Below are positions 1 through 8,769 of a stretch of 33,723 nt of DNA, piece after piece. The notes beneath the pieces are model-generated. The model was not told where the DNA came from. It searched no databases and saw only the letters and a list, made by a program, of their open reading frames with translations. The stretch is from JBLHUT01 sp047629975 (lineage in GTDB: Bacteria; Pseudomonadota; Alphaproteobacteria; Rhodobacterales; Rhodobacteraceae), in the NCBI GenBank assembly GCA_047629975.1, contig JBLHUT010000008.1, positions 1 to 33,723 of the forward strand, given 5' to 3'. The translations under genes and the position numbers were made by a program. Positions within the stretch are counted from its first letter, which is position 1. Every line of letters begins with the position of its first letter.

Positions 1-1262
1 TCGTATTGGCGAAAGGCGCGATCAGTCACGTATCTGGCAGCTTCCATATCGCGTGATAAAGCCTCTCGCACTTGATCGCGTCGTTCGACGGCTTCGCTTT
101 CGGGTTGCTGAGCGGCCAGGATGGCACCCGGCGTCACCACCTGAAGCAATGCCTCCTCAATGAGATCGTCCACGCGCAATCTGCCAAGTGCGGTACACTT
201 GGGTTCATTATTGTCCATCTGACCAAGGCAGCAGGAGTGACGCGGAATATTGTGCTCCACGCCTGAATAGCGAACCGTCAGCTTGCCACCACAGGCGCCT
301 GCACGGCACCAGACCAGCCAGCAGTGCATTACCGTGCTTTGGGGCACCGTGGTGGCAGCGGGCAGGAACGTTATCGCTTGGCCTATTGCGTATATCCTCC
401 GCATGTTCCCAGCTTGCATAGCCCTCGTGCGATCCGGACTTCAGGGCACGCCATTCGTCTCGTGGTTTGTGAACGGATTTCACAGTTATGCCCCAGCCAT
501 TATAAACTGCCACTGCATTGGTCTAACAATAAGCGGAAGCGCCGCCAGAAGCGGGGTGAGTGATCATCCGGTGGATGGTTTGGTAATAGGGTCGATGTCA
601 GACTGTCTCACCATTCTTGTGTTTTGTCAGCAGGTTCAACCCGTGTTCCAGAAACCAGAGCAAAGCCTGACGGGCACTGCCCAGTTCCCACACTTTATCG
701 AACACCGGCTTGATAGCTTTCTGCACGCGCCGGTCCGGATATTTCTCCAGCGGGTCACCGTTCAATCGATCCTTCACCTTTATGAAGCCGACCGGTGCCG
801 CGACAATCAATTTCCCTCGTTCCGCCTTGGCATAACGGGCAACCAGTGACCGCTGCCGCAGCAGATCAAGCTTGTATTTGTTGAGCGATCACCTTCACTC
901 TCGGCAACAGCGTATCGTTGCTTTGTCGTGGTGCATCGATTGTCTCCCGATCAATGAGCACAGTATCGACGGCTCGGCACATCTCGATCAATTGTTGCCA
1001 GTCGCGGCTGCTGCGGGCAGCAACCGCACCAAGACACACCTTTGCAACCATCCGCTCAAAACCAGCCCGGTCGGCACTGCCGGAAGCGGATCGGCCAAGA
1101 TCATCATCGACGGTGTCGATATCGGACCGTCCCAATCGGGTCAGCCGTCCCCGCATGGCATATTGCAGCGCACTACCTTTTTTGTTGAGCATCACCTGAT
1201 GCAGCGACGATTGCTGTACATACAAGATCGCCTTGCGCTCAAAATGATGTCATTCAACCTGT
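1..1262 (-). pseudogene. Decayed site-specific serine recombinase, truncated by window edge
   Basis: Conceptual translation on the minus strand gives a large serine recombinase in pieces. The N-terminal resolvase-like domain reads from about 1225 (preceded by HFERKAILYVQQSS) to a stop at 866. The next piece, about 890 to 598, is in another frame (RQRSLVARYAKAERGK, then VGFIKVKDRL). The same frame resumes after two in-frame stops (598-600 and near 524) into HKPRDEW, HEGYASWE and GAPKHGNALLAGL. A further frameshift near 298-300 leads to RYSGVEHNIPRHSCC and RLRVDDLIEEALL and on to base 1. The order of motifs matches recombinase-domain plus zinc-ribbon recombinases of transposons and islands. The usual Arg of the N-terminal Y-x-R-x-S active-site motif reads as Gln (YVQQS). 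At least two frameshifts and two stops mean it is dead. Confidence 0.85.
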
Positions 1263-1817
1263 TTAAGACATCAGCTTTCTCCCCGTTTTGATGAGGAGAT
1301 CTGCTTGTGTTGCCCGCATCGGGCTGCTGGTTCTCGTGTTCCAGAAGTAGCTGTGGCAGCCGATCTGTTGCGTGGTTCTCTGTTTCCCTGCGGCTCGAAC
1401 AACTCCAGTTAGGGCGTCTTCATTTAACAATGGCGCGTGATTGTCTTCTTGTTTCTGATCGCGAGACATCAAGTCTGCGTCTGAATCAGGAATGAGCGAA
1501 CCAAGATCGCATCCGCCAGTTGATGCTGGCACTACATGCGCCAATAATTGGGATAATGCGCAATGAGAGGCGGTATCCGGAACAGGCTCGGCTGCACTGG
1601 AGATCGAGGCGCATGCAGACCTCTCAAACATCCAGGAAGGAACGTCCAGCGGGAAACACTGTGTGCAACCCGCCAAACGGTATCGAACAGCCCAAACCCC
1701 ACCCCGTTCAAAAGCGCACACTATCTCTACACGCCGCCAGATACAGAGATGCCGAGCGTAAACAATATCACGCTCACCGGTATTGTGAGCGTTCCGTATC
1801 GTCGTTGTGCAACTGGC
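1263..1817. other. No recognisable gene between recombinase and IS3-like remnants
   Basis: About 555 bp without any translation I can match to a known protein on either strand. The 196-residue open frame on the minus strand here has no recognisable motif and an unlikely composition. Given the broken genes on both sides it is most likely scrambled or decayed mobile DNA. Confidence 0.5.
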
Positions 1818-1897
1818 GCAGACCACATTCAGCATCGGGCAACCTGACACCAATGGAATTTTTGCAGCGAAAGGTGATGAACAAAATGGCCGCCTAA
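1818..1897 (+). pseudogene. C-terminal remnant of an IS3-family transposase OrfB (probable)
   Basis: The last 25 or so codons before the TAA at 1895-1897 read CNWRRPHSASGNLTPMEF followed by LQRKVMNKMAA. This resembles the conserved end of IS3-family integrase-type transposases (YN-x-RPHSALG-x-LTPxEF). Upstream in the same frame the DDE-domain motifs cannot be found, so only a tail survives. The identification rests on this short match. Confidence 0.5.
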
Positions 1898-2560
1898 GGT
1901 CACATATTTAACCCCAAGGCCCCCGCGCCATGCTGGAGCGAACTTGGGGCTCAGCTCAGACCCTCTCCACCATGGATTTGGCCTGACACTTTTCTTTGTT
2001 CCGCACGGCAAGAGGCACCTGAAGCCCGCATTCAGGCTGCGCCTTTGCAACGTTTTTGTCATTCGGGTGGATCACAGCCCGGCATTCCTCGAAACCGTGT
2101 GATGTGGCTGCCAGACTCGGTGCACAAACGCCTGTGGCCGGCGATGATAGAACGCGACCTCTCCCGCCTTGACCAGCCTGTACAAGTGCCGCCGTTTGAT
2201 ACTCTGTTTGTGCCCAAGATGGTTGTGGGCGCCGTTCGGGAGGCCCTGCGCGCCTTTGGGCTGACCCGGCGCAATGCCATTCAGCCCGCAGTCCCGTTGG
2301 GCGATGGTCGGCGCGATCACAACGGCGGGGGCCGCTGCGCCGCCGTGTGTACGCACCCTGCATCTGTCAACATTTGTCTGTGAGGCAGCAAACCGGCTTC
2401 GTGTGGCTTGGATCCTCATTCTTGCCTTTGCGTTTGTCAGGGGTGTTTCGCTGTGCCGACTGCACAAACATTGGGCGGCATTCGTGCGAAAAGCCTGTAA
2501 TTTTCCGGTGCGCCGACGTTTTCGAAAGACAGCAAGGCGTGTCTGAGAAACAATTGAGGC
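1898..2560. other. About 660 bp with no recognisable gene
   Basis: Several frames are open here on both strands, including one on the minus strand that continues antisense through the next gene to 2977, but none gives a protein I recognise and none has a convincing ribosome binding site. It probably continues the mobile-element debris to the left. The frame of the following gene is closed by a TGA at 2555-2557, so that gene does not extend into this stretch. Confidence 0.5.
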
Positions 2561-4009
2561 ATGACCGTTCCGTTTAGTATCGCGCAGCCAAAAGTTCATT
2601 TGACTGATCCGCATGATTGTACCGACAACAGTGACACGCTGTCGATCCTGCATGCGGTATTTGACACCCTTGTCCGCCGTCAGGGGCGCACTCATGTGCC
2701 TCATGTCGCGGCCCGCTGGAACGTGTCGCAGGGGGGCAGGTGTTTTACATTCCATCTGCGTGGTGCCCTGACCTTTCATGACGGCGTGGCACTTGATGCG
2801 CAGGCGGTCTGTGAAAACCTGACCCGCCTTGCACGCCCCGACAAAGGGTACACTCTTGGTGCACCGGGGGTCTGGCATCAGTATCTGGGTGCTGCGCGGA
2901 TTACGCCGCTGGACAGCCTGACGGTAGAAATCCGCCTGCCGGAGCCTGTTGCGGATCTTCTGGATGTGCTGTCGCAATGTTTTCTGGTGTCGCCGCGATG
3001 TTTCGAGGCCTTTGATGAGGGGCGGTTTGATCCCTACACCGGTTCAGGCCGCTACCGGGTCAGCGGCATGACTTCGGGTTGTGTTGCTGCGGTTGCCAAC
3101 CCTGATCATTTTTTGCCCGCACCGGCGCGGCCCGCGATCGAGTGGCATGGGCAGGCCAGTGCGCAAAAGCGGCTGGAGATGCTTCGCAACGGCGATGTCG
3201 CGGTGGCCAACCGGGTTCCGTACGACACGCCCAGCACGCCCGCGTTTACGGTTTCGACCTATCTTGATCCGGTTGCGATTATCTTCCTTTTCAACTGTCG
3301 GACCGGCCCGTTAAAAGACCCTGTGTTGCGTCGTGCCCTGAATATGGCAATCGACCGCGAGCGGTTGATCAAGGACGTGCTGGGCGGGGCTGCGGTTCCG
3401 CTTGATGGTTTTGTAAGTGCGCATCATTTCGGTGCGCCCGTGGCGGCCCGGCCGCTTTACGACCCTGAACAGGCGCGCGGTTTGCTGCAAACGTCGGGCT
3501 ATGACGGTGGGCTGACATTGAAAGTGGATTGCCCGACACGGTTGCCGGACGAGGCAGAGCTGCTGACGGTCTGTCTGGGGCAGCAATTGGCCGGTTTCGG
3601 TATTTCTCTGGATATCACGGTTCATCCCGATCGCGAGGCTTATGCCCACAGGGTGCGACGTAAGGAAATCGGAGATCTGTGTGTGTTCGACTCCAGCCCT
3701 ATGAGCACCTTTCGCGTGCTTTATGAAAAGCTGGACGCGCGCAGCGCGGGCTCGTGGTGGCAGGGCTATCACAATGCGTCGGTCGAGGCGCTGCTTGATG
3801 CGGGTCGTACAACATCTGATGACTCATCGCGCGAGGCCCTGTATCAGGCGGCCTACTTCGCGTTGCGACGTGACCCGCCGTGGCTGTATTTGTACAACCC
3901 GTTGCGTGCTTTAGGGGGGCGTCTTGAGGCGGGGGTGCTGGAAATGGCCGCTGACGGCACGCTTGATGTCGGGCAATTGGAGATCGGGCAATTGCAGGGC
4001 GGGCCTTGA
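2561..4009 (+). CDS. Family 5 (peptide/nickel type) solute-binding protein lacking a signal peptide
   Basis: This 482-residue protein has the SBP_bac_5 fold pattern. The N-terminus is normally the start of the mature protein (LTDPHDCTDNSDT, then VFDTLVRR). It continues with a WNVSQGGRCFTFHLR strand block, FHDG near residue 73, PLKDPVLRRALNMAIDRE around 250-267, and a C-terminal PPWLYLYNP. Secreted family members have a 20-30 residue signal peptide in front. Here the start ATG lies two codons after an in-frame TGA, so none can be encoded in frame, and the ribosome site (GAGG at 2556-2559) is poorly spaced. No permease or ATPase genes of the oligopeptide type are nearby. It is either a gene that lost its 5' end when mobile DNA inserted upstream, or a cytoplasmic ligand-binding protein as in the C-terminal domain of SgrR. 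Genes for a VOC protein, racemase and lyase follow on the same strand after a 129 bp gap. Confidence 0.8.
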   Translation: MTVPFSIAQPKVHLTDPHDCTDNSDTLSILHAVFDTLVRRQGRTHVPHVAARWNVSQGGRCFTFHLRGALTFHDGVALDAQAVCENLTRLARPDKGYTLGAPGVWHQYLGAARITPLDSLTVEIRLPEPVADLLDVLSQCFLVSPRCFEAFDEGRFDPYTGSGRYRVSGMTSGCVAAVANPDHFLPAPARPAIEWHGQASAQKRLEMLRNGDVAVANRVPYDTPSTPAFTVSTYLDPVAIIFLFNCRTGPLKDPVLRRALNMAIDRERLIKDVLGGAAVPLDGFVSAHHFGAPVAARPLYDPEQARGLLQTSGYDGGLTLKVDCPTRLPDEAELLTVCLGQQLAGFGISLDITVHPDREAYAHRVRRKEIGDLCVFDSSPMSTFRVLYEKLDARSAGSWWQGYHNASVEALLDAGRTTSDDSSREALYQAAYFALRRDPPWLYLYNPLRALGGRLEAGVLEMAADGTLDVGQLEIGQLQGGP

Positions 4010-4138
4010 AATGTCGGGCGTCGCTTCACAACGGCACTTGCGTCCCGACACCCGCAGTCCGATGGTGACAAAACGGGCCGTGACGGCGCGCAAGCCATGC
4101 TTGCGGCGGGTGATGGAACAAAAGCTCAAGGAGACGGC

Positions 4139-4528
4139 ATGAACAGACCGCAGGGCGCCAGCCAACTGGCGATTACATTTTTCTATTACCGCGATTTGCC
4201 GGCTGCCATGCGGTTCTACGAAGACATTCTGGGCCTGCCGCTGGCAATTGATCAAGGCTGGTGCAAAATCTACCGCATTTGCGAAGGAGCCCATGTCGGG
4301 TTGGTGGACGAGGCGAAGGGCATGAACAAATGGGCCCCCGTAAAGCCGGTGCAATTGTGCATCCGTGTTCCGGCTGTGGACGATTGGTATGCTTATGCCA
4401 AGGCCGAGGAGTTGGAAAATCTGTCAAAGCTTTTTGTGAATGACGCCCTCGGGATCAGGGCGTTTGTGTTTACCGACCCCGAAGGCTACCAGATCGAGAT
4501 CCAGTCAGCGACGAGGGCCGGCGCATGA
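4139..4528 (+). CDS. VOC (glyoxalase/bleomycin-resistance fold) family protein
   Basis: A 129-residue single-module protein of the vicinal oxygen chelate superfamily: FFYYRDLPAAMRFYEDILGLPL at the N-terminus is the classic first beta-alpha-beta unit, and TDPEGYQIEIQ near the C-terminus carries the usual metal-ligand Glu. The usual first-strand His ligand is not evident (FFYYRD), so metal chemistry is uncertain. The ATG at 4139 was chosen because AAGGAGA at 4128-4134 sits at good distance. The stop overlaps the racemase start (ATGA, 4525-4528), so the two are translationally coupled. It probably acts on an intermediate of the same ureide or amino-acid pathway, but the substrate cannot be told. 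Confidence 0.85.
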   Translation: MNRPQGASQLAITFFYYRDLPAAMRFYEDILGLPLAIDQGWCKIYRICEGAHVGLVDEAKGMNKWAPVKPVQLCIRVPAVDDWYAYAKAEELENLSKLFVNDALGIRAFVFTDPEGYQIEIQSATRAGA

Positions 4529-5226
4529 CCAGTCTGATTGTGATCAATCCCAATTCCTCGCAGATTGTTACTGACGGGATCGACGGTGCGATTGATCCGT
4601 TGCGCAAATTCGGCACCCCGATCCGTTGTCTGACACTGGCCGAAGGGCCTGCGGGCATCGAAAGCCAGCAGCAGGCGGATTTGACGATTGCGCCGATGCT
4701 TGCGCTGGCGGCCCGCCAGACGGATGCGGCAGGCTTTGTCGTGGCGTGCTTTAGTGATCCGGGGTTGCATGCCCTGCGGGACCAGACGCACCTGCCGGTT
4801 GTGGGCATACAGGAGGCCGCGGTCATGACCGCGCTGACGCTGGGGCACAAATTCGGTGTTATCGCCATTTTGCCGTCTTCGGTGCGGCGTCACCTGCGGG
4901 CATTCGGGGCGATGGGGGTTCTGGACCGGCTTGCAGGGGATCGTGCGCTGGGTTTGGGGGTGGCGGATCTTGCGGATACGGACAAAAGCCTTGCGGCCAT
5001 GATCGCCACCGGAAAACGCCTGCGCGACGAAGACGGTGCCGATGTTCTGATCATGGGCTGCGCGGGGATGTCAAAGTACCTTGGCCCGTTGCGCGACGCC
5101 ACCGGACTGCCTGTGGTAGAGCCCTCTCAGGCGGCGGTCAGCATGGCGCTGGGCCAGATCGCGCTGGGCCTGTCCCATAAACCTGAATTGTCTCGAAAAC
5201 GCGAAAGACTTGATCATGCTGGATGA
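4525..5226 (+). CDS. Asp/Glu/hydantoin racemase family protein
   Basis: A 233-residue cytoplasmic protein of the Asp/Glu racemase superfamily, closest in pattern to hydantoin racemases. It starts with the family signature ILVINPNSS-like IVINPNSSQIVTDGI. Two cysteines sit where the catalytic pair is expected: Cys75 in VVACFSDPG and Cys179 in IMGCAGM, used for proton abstraction from either face of the alpha carbon. The length matches the family (about 230-250). It overlaps the VOC gene by 4 nt and the downstream lyase gene by 11 nt. With a hydantoinase encoded convergently at 6122-7549, a role in racemising 5-substituted hydantoins or a related cyclic ureide is likely. Allantoin or other racemase activities, or maleate isomerase-like activity, are alternatives. 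Confidence 0.87.
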   Translation: MTSLIVINPNSSQIVTDGIDGAIDPLRKFGTPIRCLTLAEGPAGIESQQQADLTIAPMLALAARQTDAAGFVVACFSDPGLHALRDQTHLPVVGIQEAAVMTALTLGHKFGVIAILPSSVRRHLRAFGAMGVLDRLAGDRALGLGVADLADTDKSLAAMIATGKRLRDEDGADVLIMGCAGMSKYLGPLRDATGLPVVEPSQAAVSMALGQIALGLSHKPELSRKRERLDHAG

Positions 5227-6133
5227 AACCACAACGGGCGTGTTCACCATCGCCGTGACGCCCTTTTTGCCGGATGGTGCCCTTGATTTCGACAGTATCG
5301 ACCGGATGGTCGAGGCCTATGTCGAAAAAGGGGCCACCGGGCTGACCATTCTGGGCATGATGGGCGAGGCGGGAAAGCTTTCGGAACAAGAGGCCGTAGA
5401 GGTGGTCAAACGGGTCACGGCCCGAACCCGTGTGCCGGTGATCGTCGGCGTCTCGGCGCCCGGGTTTGCAGCCATGACCGCGCTGAGCAACACGGCGATG
5501 GATGCAGGCGCCGCCGGGGTGATGGTCGCGCCGCCCTCTTCCTTGCGCACGGACGCGCAGATTACCGGATATTACCACGACACCGCACAGGCGCTTGGCT
5601 CTGCGCCGTTCGTGTTGCAGGATTTCCCGTTGGCGACGGGGGTTGTCATCTCGCCTTCGGTCATTCTGAAAATCGTCGAGGATTGCCCGACCTGTGTGAT
5701 GCTCAAGCACGAGGATTGGCCGGGACTTGAGAAAATCACAACTCTGCGGCAGGCTTCTGATGCCGGTGCGCGGCGGATCTCGATCCTGTGCGGAAATGGC
5801 GGGATGTACCTGCTTGAGGAATTGTTGCGCGGGGCCGACGGCGCCATGACCGGATTCGGATATCCTGAAATGATGGCACAGGTCATGGCGGCCTTTGCGT
5901 CGGGCGATCTGGAGCGTGCGCGCGATATTTTTGACGCCTACATGCCGATGATCCGCTACGAGGCGCAGCCCGGTATGGGCTTGGCGATCCGGAAATACTC
6001 TCTTGCAAAACAAGGGGTCATTGCGCACGCCGGATTGCGTAAGCCCGGCGGTGGCCTGTCGCGCGCGGCCATGTCCGAGGTGGATGTGCTTGCTGTGCGA
6101 CAGGCGGGACGGTTAAAAGCTTTAGGCCTCTAA
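5216..6133 (+). CDS. Dihydrodipicolinate synthase (DapA/NanA) family lyase or aldolase
   Basis: A 305-residue TIM-barrel protein of the class I aldolase DapA/NanA family. The Schiff-base lysine is Lys164 in VMLKHEDWPG, at the expected position. Two hallmarks of true DapA are missing: the Tyr of the YNxP motif is replaced by Gln135 (VLQDFP), and the GTTGE motif reads GMMGE (47-51). So it is not the lysine-biosynthesis enzyme but one of the uncharacterised relatives acting on other 2-oxo acids. The ATG at 5216 is preferred over the TTG at 5210 because GAAAG at 5203-5207 is well spaced. It is the last gene of the + strand operon and its end overlaps the end of the convergent hydantoinase gene by 12 bp. 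It may cleave or dehydrate the open-chain product of the ureide pathway; this is inference. Confidence 0.87.
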   Translation: MLDETTTGVFTIAVTPFLPDGALDFDSIDRMVEAYVEKGATGLTILGMMGEAGKLSEQEAVEVVKRVTARTRVPVIVGVSAPGFAAMTALSNTAMDAGAAGVMVAPPSSLRTDAQITGYYHDTAQALGSAPFVLQDFPLATGVVISPSVILKIVEDCPTCVMLKHEDWPGLEKITTLRQASDAGARRISILCGNGGMYLLEELLRGADGAMTGFGYPEMMAQVMAAFASGDLERARDIFDAYMPMIRYEAQPGMGLAIRKYSLAKQGVIAHAGLRKPGGGLSRAAMSEVDVLAVRQAGRLKALGL

Positions 6134-7549
6134 CGGCTGGCCGGATTTAGCGCGGGATTGATAATTGCCCACGCCCTTTGGCTGCTTGAGGGCTCCGTCC
6201 TCGACCAGTGTCATCCCGCGCAGGATCGTGCGCACAGGCCAGCCGGTCACGTTGATCCCCTCGAACGGTGTGTAATCGGCCCCGTGATGCAAAATTTCCT
6301 GACGCAGGACTTCCTTGCGCGCGGGATCCCACAGCACCAGATCGGCGTCGGACCCGACGGCGATGGTCCCTTTCTTTGGATACAGCCCGTACATCTTGGC
6401 ATGATTGGTCGAGCTGAGCGCCACAAAGCGTTGCAGGTCGATCCGGCCCTTGCTGACCCCTTCGGAAAACAGGATCGGCAGGCTGGTTTCGACCCCAGGT
6501 ATGCCATTCGGGACCCATTTGAAGCTTTTGAGGCCTTCGGGGTGCTGTTTGCCTTCGATATCGTCATAGCGAAACGGGCAGTGATCCGATGAAAACACGT
6601 CAAAGACGCCCTGCTCCAGCCCCGCCCAACAGGCGGCCTGACTTGCGGTGTCACGCGGTGGCGGGGAGCAGACATATTTCGCCCCGTCAAATCCGGTTGT
6701 GTCCAGATCCTCGGCTGTCAGCACAAGGTATTGCGGGCAGGTTTCCGCGAATACCTTGCTGCCACGCGCGCGTCCTGCCTTGATCTCGTCAATCGCGTCG
6801 CCGTTCGACACATGGACGATCACGATGGGCACGCCGATGATCTCGGCCAGCGCGATGGCGCGGTGGGTGGCCTCTCGCTCGGCGGGGATAGGGCGGGTTG
6901 TGGCGTGGTACTTGGGTGCGACCTCGCCGCGATCTGCCGCGCGGTCACGCAGAAACTCGATCGCGTCGTCGTTTTCGGCATGAACCATCGGCAATGCGCC
7001 GCAAATCTTGGCCGCCTCGAGCGTTTGCAGAATTTCCTTGTCGGTGAGCTTCATGCCCTCGTAGGTCATGAAAACCTTGACCGAGGTGTAGCCGTCACTG
7101 ACAAGGGCTGGCAGGTCCTGACCCAGTGCTTGTGGCGTGGGGTCGGTGATGATCAGGTGAAAGCTGACGTCGGTGTAGCAATTTCCATCGGCAAGGCCGT
7201 GATACCACGTGACGGCCTCGCGCAGGGATTGCCCCTTTGCTTGCAGGCAGAACGGCAAAAGCGTTGTGTGCCCGCCAAAGGCCGCCGAGCGGGTGGCGCT
7301 TTCGAAATCATCCGCCATCGTGACACCGTCCCCCGAAGGTTGCGCGATGTGCACGTGGCTGTCGATGCCTCCGGGCATCACCAGCAGGCCGCTGGCGTCG
7401 ATGATCTCTGTGGTATTGGCCGGATCGGAACTGGTCAAATCGGCGGCAATCGCCACGATGCGTCCGTCGCTGATGCCGACATCGGCGCGGTAGGTATCAG
7501 CGGCCGTTACGATTGTGCCGCCCTTGATGATCGTATCGAACTGCATCAA
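6122..7549 (-). CDS. hydA: Dihydropyrimidinase / D-hydantoinase family amidohydrolase
   Basis: A 475-residue cyclic amidohydrolase that opens dihydropyrimidine or 5-substituted hydantoin rings to N-carbamoyl amino acids. All binuclear metal ligands are present: His65 and His67 in GGIDSHVHI, the carbamylated Lys158 in SVKVFMTYEG, His190 in MVHAEND, His246 in VIVHVSNG, and Asp322 in SSDHCPF. SPPPRD near 295-300 and the C-terminal NHAKMYGLYPKKG are typical of dihydropyrimidinases. Length is normal. Its ATG overlaps the stop of the upstream PLP-enzyme gene (ATGA at 7546-7549), so they form one operon. No N-carbamoyl amino acid amidohydrolase (beta-ureidopropionase) gene is visible in the window, so the next step must be encoded elsewhere or be performed by a different kind of enzyme. 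Confidence 0.93.
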   Translation of the reverse strand: MMQFDTIIKGGTIVTAADTYRADVGISDGRIVAIAADLTSSDPANTTEIIDASGLLVMPGGIDSHVHIAQPSGDGVTMADDFESATRSAAFGGHTTLLPFCLQAKGQSLREAVTWYHGLADGNCYTDVSFHLIITDPTPQALGQDLPALVSDGYTSVKVFMTYEGMKLTDKEILQTLEAAKICGALPMVHAENDDAIEFLRDRAADRGEVAPKYHATTRPIPAEREATHRAIALAEIIGVPIVIVHVSNGDAIDEIKAGRARGSKVFAETCPQYLVLTAEDLDTTGFDGAKYVCSPPPRDTASQAACWAGLEQGVFDVFSSDHCPFRYDDIEGKQHPEGLKSFKWVPNGIPGVETSLPILFSEGVSKGRIDLQRFVALSSTNHAKMYGLYPKKGTIAVGSDADLVLWDPARKEVLRQEILHHGADYTPFEGINVTGWPVRTILRGMTLVEDGALKQPKGVGNYQSRAKSGQPLEA

Positions 7550-8769
7550 GCCGCCTCCAGTACCGCAATCAACGCGTCGATTTCGTCGGTGGTGTTGTAG
7601 TGAACAGCCGAGACACGGATCACCCCGTCGGGGTTCTCCAGTCCCAGATCATCCACCAGCCCGCGGGAGTAGAAATCGCCGAACCGGATGCCGATCCCTG
7701 TAGGGTCGACCGCCTCGACGATATCGCGCGAACTGCGTCCCTTGATCGCGAATGAGATCGTCGGCACGCGGATCGCCTTGTCTGCCACTTCAGGCCCGAT
7801 AATCGTCACATCCGGGCGCGCGCGCAAATAGGCCAGAAGCCGCTCGGAGAGGTTTTCTTCGTGATCGGCGATCAGCGCGAAAGACGCCTCGATGGCGGCG
7901 CGCCCTTTGGAGTTTATGCCGTGGGCTTTGGCAAAATCCTCGAAATAATCAACGACACCTGTGCACGAGAACGCCAGTTCGTAATTGGCATTCCCCGGTT
8001 CCATCTTTTGCGGAACCTTTTCACGGGTAAAGAAACGGTGATTGATGTTGCCCGCCGCCAGCAGCGCGTCATAGCGCCCGTAAAGCGCCGAAAAGTGCGC
8101 GCCGTACACCTTATAGACGGAAAAGACGTAAAAATCGACGCCAAGGGCCTGAACATCAACCGCACGGTGGGGCGCGAACGCGACCCCGTCAACACAGATC
8201 AACGCACCCGCCTGGCGCACGATTTCGGCCATTGCCGCAACGTCGTTGATGGTGCCGTAAATATTCGAGGCATGCGTGACCGCCACAAGCCGTGTCTTGT
8301 CGGACAACAACGCGCGCAAATCATCAAGGTTCGGCGTGTGTTCACCGGCCCGCATCTTCCATTCCTTTATCACGATCCCTTGGCTTGTCAGTTTGGTCCA
8401 CGGCCCGATGTTGGCCTCATGATCGAAGTTCGTGACGATGACCTCGTCGCCAGCAGCCCAGTTTTGCACCAATGCCTGTGACAATTGCCCCAGCAATTGT
8501 GTGCTTGTGGCCCCCATAATAACTTCCTCGGGGCGTTGCGCGTTCAACAGGCTCGCCAGCGCGGCGCGACCTGCGTCGACCATTGCGCCGGCCTTGACCG
8601 ATGCTCCATAACTTGCGCCAAGCTGTACGTTGGCGGTGAACAGGTACTCTGTCAGTCGGTCGGCCACGTGCTGTGCGACCTGCGAGCCGCCTGCATTGTC
8701 CAGATACACCTGTCCTTGACCCAGCGCGGGAAACGCACCTTTCAGAAATTCCTTGTTCAGCTCAAGCAC
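7546..8769 (-). CDS. Aminotransferase class V, cysteine desulfurase-like PLP enzyme
   Basis: A 407-residue fold-type I PLP enzyme of the NifS/CsdA-like group (cysteine desulfurase-like). The N-terminal YLDNAGGSQV, the MGATST phosphate loop (85-90), His117 in DHEAN, Asp194 in CVDGVAF and the internal aldimine Lys220 in FSVYKVYGAHF are all visible. The mobile loop that carries the catalytic Cys in true desulfurases reads IRFGDFYSRGL here, with no Cys, so sulfur transfer from cysteine is unlikely; an amino-acid lyase, epimerase or aminotransferase role fits better. It is the first gene of a two-gene operon with the hydantoinase and is divergent from an amino-acid transporter, which suggests it handles an amino acid from the same pathway. 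Confidence 0.88.
   Translation of the reverse strand: MLELNKEFLKGAFPALGQGQVYLDNAGGSQVAQHVADRLTEYLFTANVQLGASYGASVKAGAMVDAGRAALASLLNAQRPEEVIMGATSTQLLGQLSQALVQNWAAGDEVIVTNFDHEANIGPWTKLTSQGIVIKEWKMRAGEHTPNLDDLRALLSDKTRLVAVTHASNIYGTINDVAAMAEIVRQAGALICVDGVAFAPHRAVDVQALGVDFYVFSVYKVYGAHFSALYGRYDALLAAGNINHRFFTREKVPQKMEPGNANYELAFSCTGVVDYFEDFAKAHGINSKGRAAIEASFALIADHEENLSERLLAYLRARPDVTIIGPEVADKAIRVPTISFAIKGRSSRDIVEAVDPTGIGIRFGDFYSRGLVDDLGLENPDGVIRVSAVHYNTTDEIDALIAVLEAA

Noticed and set aside
2072..2977. 301-codon open frame on the minus strand
   Set aside because: It covers the 5' part of the binding-protein gene in antisense and unrecognised sequence beyond; no ribosome site or motif.
5216..6133. Housekeeping dapA (4-hydroxy-tetrahydrodipicolinate synthase)
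   Set aside because: Catalytic Tyr and Thr residues are missing and the gene is in a catabolic operon.
7546..8769. SufS-type cysteine desulfurase for Fe-S assembly
   Set aside because: No catalytic Cys in the loop and no suf/isc genes nearby.
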